Below are positions 10,448 to 20,062 of a stretch of DNA of 27,573 nucleotides, piece by piece. The notes under the pieces were generated by a model. The model did not search any database and had not been told where the DNA came from. It saw only the letters and a program-made list of their open reading frames with translations. The stretch spans positions 1 to 27,573 of the forward strand of contig QANT01000376.1 of NCBI GenBank assembly GCA_003254885.1. The letters are read 5' to 3'. The stretch is from Purshia tridentata (lineage: Eukaryota; Streptophyta; Magnoliopsida; Rosales; Rosaceae). A program made the position numbers and the translations under genes. Numbering within the stretch: the stretch's first letter is position 1; each line of letters begins with the position of its first letter.

Positions 10448-12743
10448 TCACTCTGTTCTCAAAGCCTTGATTGAATCAATTTCGAGCCTGAAATCACCCG
10501 GTCCAGATCTAGCACCAAGGACACCACCCTCTGCATTGACTGATAGAGACATGCCAACAATGCGAGATGGATTCATTTCCAGATCTGCATCAATAACATT
10601 CCCTCTCCATGTTGGTAGATATCGAGCAAGAGGAATCTGAAAGATCATACAAAAGATAAAGTTACTAAAGTTAAATGAGTTATTTACATTAGTCAAATAA
10701 AGTTATAATTGCTCCAACTCCAACACATGTATAAAGAGTTTAGTGTTTTCAGAGTGTCCTGGTGTTATGCTACTTTTCCATATCATATCAGAATATCAGA
10801 TGACCACGGGTACCCCAAGATAGCAGAAAGAACATGATAGCTATATTAAATTATAAAGCTGCAGAAAAATGATGCCATAGACTCAAACCATTGAAAGATT
10901 ATCATTTGGCATATACCTAAAGACAACTGAATTTCATGTTTCTTGGGATTTGCACACAAAACCCAAGAAACATGATAATTCTTGGCTCCCTATGAGAGCC
11001 ATGCCCATCATAGTCATATAACGTCTCTAAGCACAAGAGATTTAGGTAAGAAGAACTTGCCTTTGCAATGTACCAGTTGTCTTTGGGTACAAAAACAAAA
11101 GCCTGCCATGAATTATCTTCTTCTTGTCCAGGTGAATTTACCCAATTTTCTGTATAGATCTGCATATGCAAGTCCCACATAAATTAAAAAATTAAAAGAA
11201 AAAATAGAGGTATGGATGTACAAGTCTTACATTTCAACTCCTCTCATTACTTGATTAAAGATAAGAATACTCACTGTAGATATGTAGCATCGTCCATCTC
11301 CTTTAACTTTTAGTGATATGGTATCATATGCATCCAAATCAATGAAGCCATCAAACTGCACAAGAACAAATTCATTTGAAAACGATGCCAACTAACTCTT
11401 CCATTCCCTCCTTTCATAGATATCCAATTCACATGTAAAAGCTAACTCATTCCCAAGGTGTGTACCAAACATGGGAAAAGCCCATACTCATTCCCAAGTC
11501 CCTATTCTTGCAAAACAAAAACTACCTAAATGTTTAATACACTATTCACCGTTCACCTTTTTGGACCGCATTCCACAAAAGCCACTCCTGCTCATCTTCA
11601 TCTTCCATTTTGAATCCTCAGTGAAATCCATCGACAGGTTACCCGAGAAAATCCCTAATAGAAAAATTAAAGCGAGAATGGTTTCAGCAGGGAAGTGTAT
11701 AAAAATCAAATATTGGTAAAATTATATTTTGGATTCACTACCGTTGGGTCCATTTCCAGTATCTGAGATTTCTAAAGATGCTGAGGACAACCCTGCAAAA
11801 CAAATAGTTGTTGACAGGTAGGTTAATATCTAGACAATTTACTGCAAATAAAAAATGACAGTAAAAGAAACAGTGAAACCGACAAATCTACAAGTCCACC
11901 AACAGATACAAAGAAAAAATGGACTCATGAGAAAAACTCTGTAGTAAAATAGAACTGCATTTATATGCAATGAGTCTAGTGAACTAGACAATGATTCCCA
12001 ATTGCTATTAGTTTTTTCTTCTGTATTCATACAGAGACTTCAAATTATGTACTTACATACCTCCATATTCAGCATCAGAATATAGATGCCACTTCTTGAG
12101 CTCTTCCTTTGAATTGAAATTGAAAATATATCTCTCAGTGGGAGGAACCAAGTCTTCAAGATTCCATGTGAGAGCTAAAATTGGCATTTGAATAAAAGAA
12201 ACATGAATAGTGATAACAGAAATAAATTGTTTTTAATAGTTAAAGAAAAGGCAATGTGAAATGTTAGATCTCCCAAACTCAGTAATTATATGAAAGTATC
12301 AAATGAAATCAAACAATGTTCACCCTTGGCGAAAAATGAAAAACAAGTACAGGGACCTGGTATTTGCCAAAAAAAAAAAAAAGACCGCTGTGGGGGTGGC
12401 GGCGGGATTGACAAATTAGACTTGAACAGGAGTAAAAAAGTATCAAATGAAATCAAACAATGTTCACCCTTCGCGAAAAATGAAAAACAAGTACAGGGAC
12501 CTGGTATTTGCCAAAAAAAAAAAGACCGCTGGGGGGGGGGGGGCGGGATTGACAAATTAGACTTGAACAGGAGTAATGCACCGCTTGATGGAATGTAAGA
12601 TAATTACATGAATTTTATATACATGATATTCTCTACTGTATTGTGCAAAGAAATGAGGAAAATAAGAGAAACAAAAAAAGGACAATAGTACCTTTCTTGG
12701 TTGCATTTAATGAAGCTTGCCATATTCCACGAAACCTGGACAT
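10448..12743 (-). CDS. CIA30: Complex I intermediate-associated protein 30 (CIA30/NDUFAF1 family), seven coding exons
   Basis: Assembly factor family for mitochondrial NADH:ubiquinone oxidoreductase. Exons on the minus strand: 12743-12692, 12174-12061, 11792-11742, 11654-11557, 11355-11275, 11159-11061 and 10636-10448. They join in phase to 227 residues, the length I recall for plant members. Visible family blocks in order: [28 protein letters not shown] and [37 protein letters not shown] and [42 protein letters not shown] and [27 protein letters not shown] and [12 protein letters not shown] up to the C-terminal [12 protein letters not shown]. This is the carbohydrate-binding-like CIA30 jelly-roll fold. 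Introns 1-5 are GT-AG. Intron 6 has donor AAG|GCAAGT (11060-11059), a GC-AG intron; no GT donor fits the reading frame. Complex I assembly is known for the family; the role in this plant is inferred. Confidence 0.93.
10934..10975 (-). other. 14-bp perfect hairpin inside the GC-AG intron of CIA30
   Basis: Arms 10934-10947 and 10962-10975 are perfectly complementary (core CATGTTTCTTGGG / CCCAAGAAACATG) around a 14-nt loop. The hairpin starts about 85 nt downstream of the GC donor within intron 6. Any effect on splicing is speculation. Confidence 0.65.
12293..12575. repeat. Tandem duplication, 144-bp period, in CIA30 intron 1
   Basis: Copy 1 begins about 12293 and copy 2 about 12437, both with AAAGTATCAAATGAAATCAA. 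The copies are near identical except for A-tract length and the purine-rich spot: copy 1 has a broken G-rich segment (TGGGGGTGGCGGCGGG), copy 2 a run of 13 consecutive G at 12531-12543. The open frames across it on both strands are by-products of the repeat. It lies entirely within the first coding intron. Confidence 0.9.
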
Positions 12744-13469
12744 TTCTCTTTCCCCTCGAAGTTCCTACATTCTCCGGAAAAGACAAAGTTCTAGACATTT
12801 TGAGCATGTAAGGATAATAATCACTACACAATTGATGAGGGGAAAAATTCCACCAGAATTAACCCCTCAAAAAGTTTTAGGCACATTTGAAGTTCCATGA
12901 AATGCCCCTTTTTGCTCCAACTTAAAAAATAATCCATAAATTCAAGAATAATGTATTGTAATTCTTAAGTCCGAGCACCATCGAAAACCCATTAGGAACG
13001 CCAATTCTCTAAAGGAGCCTAAAACTTGCAATACAACTTATACAGACCAAGCCTTTTCTTTCATCTAAGAAAATTTTCCCGGTAGCATAAAGCATAAAGT
13101 AGTTGCATGCTTCCAGTGATTGAGTTTTAGTTTGTCCTACCGATTCCAACTTAAACAGCAATTCCTTGATTTATGCAGCTCAATATAGCCAAATTCTACT
13201 TAATTCCCCTATAATAAGTAAAATATTTTCAGCTGTGCTGATTGACAAATACGACAACAGCCCATTTGCATAATTTACCCAATAAATAAAATTAATGAAT
13301 ATCCAAGTATCCAACCTCATTTTACATTTATAAGTAAAACCCATTCAGCCAACCCAGAATTAAGAAGAACAAAATCGAAAGAGATGCTTAAGATCCATTT
13401 CCGTTAACTTTCTATGAAATCTTAATTAGAACTTATAATTTAAACAGGTTGGGAATAGAGAGGCTTACC
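12744..13469 (-). promoter_or_regulatory. Probable 5' UTR and 5'-UTR intron of CIA30
   Basis: Directly upstream of the CIA30 start codon there is an acceptor-like ATGTAG at 12770-12765, which would leave a 21-nt leader exon (12764-12744). A strong donor-like CTTG|GTAAGC lies with GT at 13468-13467. Together they predict a 704-nt 5'-UTR intron and a first non-coding exon ending at 13469. No coding exon is seen in between. The splice motifs are direct observation; the pairing is inference. Confidence 0.5.
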
Positions 13470-14728
13470 AAGCTGGTTCTGTGTTGTATCACCGTTCACT
13501 CTTACCGCTCACTCACCGTATACATCTGTTGCAATGAAGCAGCACACTACAAACTTTCTTATGAGTTTGAAGAAACAGTGAGATGTCGTTTTTTGTTCCA
13601 ACAACGATGTCGTTTAATAATGGGTTTTTGACTTTTCAGTCAATCTACTTGAGGACCCAAGGCCCAAAGAAATAACTACACCAAACCAATACAAACCATA
13701 CTTCTGGTCTAGAGACCCAAAGGAGATCTACAAAACAACCGCAGTCTAGGCCAAGCCCAATATCGATCTTCAAACCGGCTTGCCATCTACCTTCATGGCT
13801 TCATGATCCCTCATCTAGCCAACTGTTGATATTCACATATATATACTTCTATCCTTGCAGGACACTCTAGTAATAAATCCATCAACCTTCATGACCCGAC
13901 GTTATTGTTACCTTTCATTTCCTTAAAAAATAAATAATCACAATAGTTCACATAATTTTTTAATGGTGAAGAAGCTTCACAATATCTTGATCATGTTTAC
14001 ATATATAGTGAAGAAAAATCTATACGAATTCACATTTCAAGAATTACAAAGGTCATGATTATAACAACTTTTTTTAAAAAAAGAACTGTATACAACATTT
14101 CTACTGCACTAATTACTTATGTGATTATAACGTGAAGAATAATCATAGACACGTTATATGCAAGAATTTTTACACGTACAATCACACATGTGATAACCAA
14201 AAAATTAATAAAACGTACATAAGCAAAAGATTAAAAAAATCTTCATTTATTATATTAATTGAAGATAAAGAACAATTATACCAAAAAAGATTAATTAAGC
14301 ACAACTAAAATTGGATTTCTTTAATTAATGTATGACAAACTATATGCAGGAATACTGTAGAGTATGAGTGTGTATTTGCACGCTCAAGTCTCAATGCTCG
14401 AGCATAATAGTTGTTCATGACTCCAACTAAAACAGCCATATATATGCATAATGAAGTTAGACAGTAAATAACAACCAAATATATTAATAATCCATGAAGC
14501 TAGTTAATTAATTAACAAACTCTATATATTATATCTTGTTCATCATCATCGATAGATCATCGGCAGCCCTAATCAGCTAAAAACCTCCATCAAAGGCGCC
14601 ATATGACCATGAAGTCTATGAGGAAATAAGGGAAAAGCTAGCATTATTCCAATCCAAATGAACATACATATATGTAGTTTACAATAATAATATTCTTCCC
14701 CACCTTTGATTGATCCATAACAAGCCTA
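13470..14728. other. Intergenic region: CIA30 promoter side and MADS 3' flank
   Basis: The first ~200 bases should hold the CIA30 first exon and promoter. The remainder is AT-rich 3' flank of the MADS gene with microsatellite-like TA stretches. I see no gene, RNA gene or delimited transposon in it. Confidence 0.5.
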
Positions 14729-15340
14729 TTAATATATATCATCCATAAGCAAGCTTGAAAAGTTGGAATTAGGATTAGTACTCCTAATCATCTCACTAGT
14801 TTGAGCCTCCACATTGTGCTTCAACTTGAGCAGCGCCGCCTTGTACCGCTCCAACTCCTCCAAACTCATCCTCTCAATGGCCTGATCCCCCTCCCACCAA
14901 CAACCACCATCACGACTCCTCTTCTCCGCCTCCAACTGCCTCCTCGCTTCCAAACACTGCTGCCGTTTTTGCCAAGTATTACCAGGGGCATTCTCGTAAT
15001 TCTCACCCGGCTCTAAGTCCCTCCTCCGCCCCTGCAGCGCATTGAGGTAGCGGTCAATGACGGCGGCGCAGCTGGGAATGCCGAAGGGGAACAACTTGCC
15101 GTTAGCGGACACCACGATCGCCGCCACTTCCGCGCCGCACAGGACGCTCAGTTCAGCGGCTTTCTTGAAGAGACCCTTCTTTCGCTTCGAGAACGTGACG
15201 TGGCGCTTGTTGCTTGCTTCCACCTTCTTGATTTCAACCTTTTGTCGCCCTTTGCTTTCCATCTTCTTCTTCCCAATAATATTATCATCGTTTGTGTGAT
15301 GATCAGCATCCATGGCAGTCATCATCATCATCATCATCAT
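14729..15340 (-). CDS. Type I (M-alpha, AGL61/62-like) MADS-box transcription factor
   Basis: Single-exon, 203-residue nuclear DNA-binding protein. The MADS domain runs about residues 30-89, starting KGRQKVEIKKVEASNKRHVT and continuing through FSKRKKGLFKKAAELSVLCGAEVAAIV and GKLFPFGIPS. The intronless structure, the lack of a K-box, and the F-x-FG motif at the domain end are features of the M-alpha group, whose studied members (AGL61, AGL62, AGL23) act in central cell, endosperm and female gametophyte. The C-terminal half (about 118-185) is charged and helical, likely a coiled coil (RQQCLEARRQLEAEKRSRD; MSLEELERYKAALLKLKHNV). The N-terminus is a run of seven Met from an ATG microsatellite, so the true start could be any of these, Met10, or Met27 (MESKGRQ), three residues before the MADS domain. 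No disabling change is seen. A young copia element lies 324 bp upstream in the same orientation. Confidence 0.92.
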   Translation of the reverse strand: MMMMMMMTAMDADHHTNDDNIIGKKKMESKGRQKVEIKKVEASNKRHVTFSKRKKGLFKKAAELSVLCGAEVAAIVVSANGKLFPFGIPSCAAVIDRYLNALQGRRRDLEPGENYENAPGNTWQKRQQCLEARRQLEAEKRSRDGGCWWEGDQAIERMSLEELERYKAALLKLKHNVEAQTSEMIRSTNPNSNFSSLLMDDIY

Positions 15341-15658
15341 GTATTAAAAGAGATCTCACTAAGGAAGGCAAACCCTAAACTCGATCGATCTCTTGAGAGT
15401 ATTAACCGACTGTGATCTCTATATATCTCTATATACATACATATATATATAATGGGAATGATATGGAAACGATTTTCCTCAATTAATTGTTACTTGGGTA
15501 AGACGTAATATATATGGGATGATGCACGTGAATCTTCCTATATATTACATAATTCCTGAAAATATTGATGTGAATCTTCTTGTGTCATAATTATTTAAAT
15601 TTAACCGAATTCTCTCTTTATTTTAGGCTAATTACTTAATCTCAGTACCCTAGAATTA
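15341..15658 (-). promoter_or_regulatory. MADS 5' leader and truncated native promoter
   Basis: Between the MADS start and the copia target duplication only 318 bp of original upstream sequence remain. It holds an AAACCCTAA telo-box-like motif at 15370-15378 and a TA-rich TATA-like tract at about 15419-15453. Anything further upstream has been displaced by 4.65 kb of inserted DNA. Motif function is inference. Confidence 0.45.
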
Positions 15659-15663
15659 CTTAC

Positions 15664-15915
15664 TGTTAAAAAACAAGTAAAACTAAAGGATAAGGATCAG
15701 ACAATCTGAGAAAAGTAGCTTACTTTATTCAAAGAAACAGGGCCCTATATGTATAGGCATTACAGAAGCTAACTTGGCTAGAAATAAGCAACTAAAATAT
15801 CTCACCGTTTGACTATTCCTAAACAGGTGGGATCTACTAAAGACTAGATCAATGAATAACAAAAGTCCCTAACTAATAGGGATTTATTCAAAACTAACAA
15901 ACTGAATATCTAACA
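15664..15915 (-). repeat. 3' LTR of the copia element
   Basis: 252 bp, identical to 20063-20314. In element orientation it reads TGTTAGATATTC... and ends ...TTTTTTAACA. It contains a TATA-like CTATACATATAGG and a GAATAAAG polyadenylation-like signal. Being the copy nearest the MADS gene and co-oriented with it, it could initiate readout transcripts toward that gene. Confidence 0.96.
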
Positions 15916-15924
15916 CCCTCCCTT
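15916..15924 (-). other. Polypurine tract of the copia element
   Basis: On the minus strand AAGGGAGGG directly abuts the TGTTAG start of the 3' LTR. This is the position and composition of the plus-strand DNA primer site. It lies within the 23 bp between the polyprotein stop and the LTR. Confidence 0.9.
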
Positions 15925-15938
15925 AAACTGAATGTCAA

Positions 15939-18900
15939 TCAGTTTACAGAGGAACTTGAGCAGACTCCAAGTAACCCACGCAGCTTCATAAAAACTTCTA
16001 ACTTCAGTGGTTTGGTAAATATGTCAGCAACCTGATCTCCACTTGGACAATAAATTAGTTCAACAATTCCTTCTTTTGTAAGGTCACGCAGAAAATAAAA
16101 TCTGACATCTATGTGTTTGCTTCTCCCATGCAACACTGAGTTCTTGGATAGTTTAATGGTTGAACTATTATCACAATAGATCACAGTAGGTCCTTGTTGA
16201 TAGCACTGTAACTCTTCAAGTATCCTTCTTAACCACACAGCTTGACACGCACACGATGTAGCAGCTACGAACTCAGCTTCTGTTGTGGACAAAGTGACGA
16301 TTGGCTGCTTCTTTGAAGCCCAAGAAACAGCTCCTGAGCTTAGTATAAAAACATGACCAGATGTACTCTTTCTATCTTCCAAATCTCCAGCATAGTCACT
16401 ATCACTGAATCCAACTATCTGTTCATTTTTACCCTTCTTATAGAATAAACCATAATCAGCAGTACCTTTCAAGTAGCGCAGTACCCTTTTTGCAGCTTGA
16501 AGATGTAGTTCAGTTGGAGTCTCCATAAACCTGCTAATGAGACTTATAACAAACATCATATCTGGTCGAGTGGCTGACAAGTACATCAAGCTTCCAATAA
16601 TCTGCTTATAATGAGTGCTATCAACTCTCACACCTTCAGGATCCCTTGTAAGCTTGAAGCCGGGTACAATTGGATTTTGAACAGAATTGCAATCAGACAT
16701 TCGAAATCTTTCTAAGACTTCCTGTGCATATTTTTTTTGCCCAATAAAAATTCCAGCAGCTGATTGCACAACTTCAATGCCAAGAAAGTAGCGCATTTTT
16801 CCCAGATCAGTCATTTCAAATTCATCCATCATAGATTTTTTAAATTCAACAAACATGAGTTTATCATTGCCTGTGAAAATTAAATCATCTACGTACAGAC
16901 AAACAATCAAGATTTTACCTCCCTCTCCAGATTTTATGAAAAGTGTATGTTCATAAGGACACTTGTGGAAGCCTGCTTTTGAAAAGTAAGCCTCTATACG
17001 ACTGTACCAAGCCCGAGGTGCTTGTTTCAGTCCATAGAGAGCTTTTTTTAATTTGTAAACCTTCTCTTCATCTCCCTTTTTCACATATCCTGAAGGCTGA
17101 TCAACAAACACTTGCTCATGGAGATCACCATGCAAGAAAGCCGATTTGACATCAAGTTGATAAATACACCATGAGTTCTGTGCTGCCAGCGCTACTACTG
17201 AACGAATGGTGTCAAGCCTTGCAACAGGAGCAAAAACTTCTGAATAATCAACTCCATACTCTTGCTTGTAACCTTTAGCCACGAGCCTTGCTTTATATTT
17301 ATCAACCTCTCCCTTCTCGTTCAGCTTAGTTTTATAAATCCATTTAACTCCTATTGCTTTTGCTCCTTCAGGAAGGTTTGTCAATTCCCAAGTGTCATTC
17401 TTCTCAATGGCCTCTATTTCTGCATTCATGGCTTTCTTCCATTTTGCATCTTGGATTGCATCCATAAAATGTATGGGATCGCTGTCTGCAATGAAAGCAA
17501 GATGAGCAATATTATCATCATCAGATAATTCATCACCACTTACATAATCTGTCATCCAACAAGGTCTTTTCCTTGAACGTTGCTCGTCTGGATTTGTTAA
17601 TTGATCTTCATTCTGATTGTTTTCTCGAACATTTGATAAGATATCATCACTCTGATTGTTGGCTGGAACATTTGTTGAGGTATTATCAGCTGGAACATTT
17701 GTTGAGGTATTATCAGGGGATTGCAATTCCTGATCAGTCATGCTTTCATCGCTTGCATCGAAATCTGCTTCAATTGATCTTTTTCCTGTAATGCTCCAGT
17801 CCCAGCCATTGTCTTCATCGAACATGACATCACGACTGATGATGATATTCTTAGTAATAGGATTATACAGCCTATATGCCTTTGATTCTTCACTAACACC
17901 AAGAAATACACATTTTACTCCTTTGTCATCTAGCTTGCTTCTCTTTTCATCAGGAATATGTGCGTATGCCAAACACCCAAATATTCTGAAATGGTCAACA
18001 GTTGGTTTGTGCCCTGTCCATGCCTCCTCTGGTGTCACGTTCTTCACAGCAAGTGTAGGACTTCTATTCAGAATATGAATACTCCAGTTTACAGCTTCTG
18101 GCCAGAAATTTTTTGGAATTTGTTTTCCAACCAACATACTTCTTACCATATTCATGATTGTACGGTTTTTCCTTTCTGCGACACCGTTCTGCTGTGGCGT
18201 ATAGGCTGCAGTAAGTTGTCTACGGATACCATTCAACTCACAGAAGTTAGTGAACTCATGTGAGTTGAATTCACCACCACGATCAGTACGAAGAACCTTA
18301 ATGGCCCTGTCAGATTCTTTTTCAGCTTGAGCTTTAAATCTTTTGAATGCAACAATAGCCTCAGATTTTTCAGCCAAAAAATAAACCCATGTCCTTCGAC
18401 TAAAATCATCAGTAAAGGTAATAAAATACCTTTTATTGCTATTTGAAGTTGGGTTTATTGGTCCACAAATGTCTGAGTGAACCAGCTGAAGTGCTTGTGT
18501 GGCTCTCCACGTGCTGTCTTTAGGGAATGAATCACGATGTTGCTTCCCAATAATACATTCCTCACAGATTCTTGAAGGAGGTGACATTTGAGGAAGTCCC
18601 CTGATCATATGCTTCTGCTGCAATGTTCTTAACCCATTGAAATTGAGATGCCCATATCGATAGTGCCACAGCCACGTTGAATCTTGTACCTTGGAGGCAA
18701 AACACGTTTGATAACCATGTGGAGTCTGAGTGCGCAGTGGAAACATTCGATTTGCTGTCATGTTGACTTGTGCAATCAAGCCTTTTTCTGGATGATGAAT
18801 TTGACAGCCGCCTTTTTGAATGAGTATGGTAAGGCCCTTTTCTTGTAATTGACCAAGACTCAGCAAGTTACTTTTTAATTCAGGAACATAGAATATATCA

Positions 18901-20006
18901 GTAATAACGTGAATGTTGTTGTTCATCTGAATTTTAACCTTCCCTTTTCCCATGACACTGAGGCTAGAATTGTTTCCAAGCCTCACGTTTTCTCTAAAAG
19001 ATTCATCTAATTCAGAGAACAAGAATTTGTTACCACTCATATGATGACTGCATCCAGAGTCTAAGTACCATGTGTTTGCTGACTGCGTCTCCTTTTTGTC
19101 ATTGATAATGCTCATTAGAAGCATCTCTTCTTCAGTTTCTGCAAAATTTGTTGTGATCTCCTTTTCCTTGTCAGGGCATTCATACTGGAAGTGACCAAGT
19201 TTGTGACAATGATAGCATTCAACGTTGGACTTGTCAAAGTGTACTCCTTGATTGTATGATAGTTGTCGTCCTCTGCCTCTTCCTCGTCCTTGGCTTCTAC
19301 CACGACCTCTTCCTCTACCTGGGGATGATTCTCCATTTATGGTGACTTTCAAGGCTTGCTCTTCCACAATATGACTTGTCATCCGCTGCTCATGTACCAG
19401 CAAAGAGCTCTGCAACTCGTCAATCGAAAGACTATCAATGTCATTCGATTCTTCAATGGAACAAACCACATAATCAAATTTTGAAGTCATTGAGCGAAGT
19501 ACTTTCTCAATGATGACAACATCTTCCATTTTTTCACCATGAATACGCATTTTGTTGGCAACTGATAGTGTCCTTGCCAAGTAATCATTGACTGACTCCC
19601 CTTCTTTCATGTGAAGAATTTCAAACTCTTTACGAAGAGCTTGGAGCTGTGCACGTTTCACCCTTGCTGTGCCTTGGTACTTTTTCTTTAATGAGTCCCA
19701 GATCTGTTTAGCAGTTTCCTTTTGGAGGATTGTTTCCAGGATCGTACGATCTATTGCCTGGAACAGGTAGTTCTTTGCTTTTAAATCCTTCAATTTCTGT
19801 TCTTCCAGCGCCTTGCTCTGTTCGTCTGTTAGAGCTGCTCCACTTGCTGGTTCATTAATGCCATTTTCAATAAGATCCCAGTACTCCTTGGATCTTAGGA
19901 AGTTTTCCATCAGCATGCTCCAATAGTCATAATGACCATTGAAACGAGGTATAGCTGGTTGCACAAAGCTATGGTTCTCGGACGCCATGTGTTTTTGCTG
20001 CTGCAA
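15939..20006 (-). CDS. Copia gag-pol polyprotein, intact
   Basis: 1355 residues, one frame, no stop or frameshift. In order: UBN2-type Gag (about 15-220), an Arg/Gly-rich stretch (230-247), a CCHC zinc knuckle (C264-C277, CYHCHKLGHFQYEC), aspartic protease with active-site DSG at 316-318, GAG-pre-integrase zinc-binding region (H448/H453 and CEEC at 481-484), integrase core with the D-D-E residues at about 512, 575 and 611, a linker with short tandem repeats (765-782), reverse transcriptase (about 870-1110, YVDD at 1038-1041) and RNase H (about 1190-1340, with FSDSDYAGD). Integrase before reverse transcriptase defines Ty1/copia. Met7 is an alternative start. The protein makes the virus-like particle, cuts itself into parts, copies the RNA and integrates the DNA. 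Antisense open frames inside it are shadows. Confidence 0.97.
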   Translation of the reverse strand: MQQQKHMASENHSFVQPAIPRFNGHYDYWSMLMENFLRSKEYWDLIENGINEPASGAALTDEQSKALEEQKLKDLKAKNYLFQAIDRTILETILQKETAKQIWDSLKKKYQGTARVKRAQLQALRKEFEILHMKEGESVNDYLARTLSVANKMRIHGEKMEDVVIIEKVLRSMTSKFDYVVCSIEESNDIDSLSIDELQSSLLVHEQRMTSHIVEEQALKVTINGESSPGRGRGRGRSQGRGRGRGRQLSYNQGVHFDKSNVECYHCHKLGHFQYECPDKEKEITTNFAETEEEMLLMSIINDKKETQSANTWYLDSGCSHHMSGNKFLFSELDESFRENVRLGNNSSLSVMGKGKVKIQMNNNIHVITDIFYVPELKSNLLSLGQLQEKGLTILIQKGGCQIHHPEKGLIAQVNMTANRMFPLRTQTPHGYQTCFASKVQDSTWLWHYRYGHLNFNGLRTLQQKHMIRGLPQMSPPSRICEECIIGKQHRDSFPKDSTWRATQALQLVHSDICGPINPTSNSNKRYFITFTDDFSRRTWVYFLAEKSEAIVAFKRFKAQAEKESDRAIKVLRTDRGGEFNSHEFTNFCELNGIRRQLTAAYTPQQNGVAERKNRTIMNMVRSMLVGKQIPKNFWPEAVNWSIHILNRSPTLAVKNVTPEEAWTGHKPTVDHFRIFGCLAYAHIPDEKRSKLDDKGVKCVFLGVSEESKAYRLYNPITKNIIISRDVMFDEDNGWDWSITGKRSIEADFDASDESMTDQELQSPDNTSTNVPADNTSTNVPANNQSDDILSNVRENNQNEDQLTNPDEQRSRKRPCWMTDYVSGDELSDDDNIAHLAFIADSDPIHFMDAIQDAKWKKAMNAEIEAIEKNDTWELTNLPEGAKAIGVKWIYKTKLNEKGEVDKYKARLVAKGYKQEYGVDYSEVFAPVARLDTIRSVVALAAQNSWCIYQLDVKSAFLHGDLHEQVFVDQPSGYVKKGDEEKVYKLKKALYGLKQAPRAWYSRIEAYFSKAGFHKCPYEHTLFIKSGEGGKILIVCLYVDDLIFTGNDKLMFVEFKKSMMDEFEMTDLGKMRYFLGIEVVQSAAGIFIGQKKYAQEVLERFRMSDCNSVQNPIVPGFKLTRDPEGVRVDSTHYKQIIGSLMYLSATRPDMMFVISLISRFMETPTELHLQAAKRVLRYLKGTADYGLFYKKGKNEQIVGFSDSDYAGDLEDRKSTSGHVFILSSGAVSWASKKQPIVTLSTTEAEFVAATSCACQAVWLRRILEELQCYQQGPTVIYCDNSSTIKLSKNSVLHGRSKHIDVRFYFLRDLTKEGIVELIYCPSGDQVADIFTKPLKLEVFMKLRGLLGVCSSSSVN
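17662..17715 (-). repeat. 27-bp in-frame tandem duplication in the copia linker
   Basis: Two perfect 27-bp copies (17662-17688 and 17689-17715) encode DNTSTNVPA twice. They lie in the poorly conserved linker between integrase and reverse transcriptase, so the reading frame and the enzymes are not disturbed. Confidence 0.9.
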
Positions 20007-20048
20007 TTGAGAAGTCTGCTGCTTCCTTGATACTCAGGTCCCTCTCGG

Positions 20049-20060
20049 GCTCTGATACCA
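20049..20060 (-). other. Primer-binding site for initiator-Met tRNA
   Basis: Two bases inside the 5' LTR the minus strand reads TGGTATCAGAGC, the sequence complementary to the 3' end of plant initiator methionine tRNA that is standard in copia elements. Confidence 0.93.
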
Positions 20061-20062
20061 AA

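Noticed and set aside
12286..12598. Open frames on both strands over the CIA30 intron 1 duplication ([11 protein letters not shown] and CGGGGG-type peptides)
   Set aside because: They are low-complexity translations of a tandem repeat lying inside an intron.
19115..19336. Minus-strand open frame rich in Glu/Asp within the copia element
   Set aside because: It is another frame of the Arg/Gly-rich part of gag-pol.
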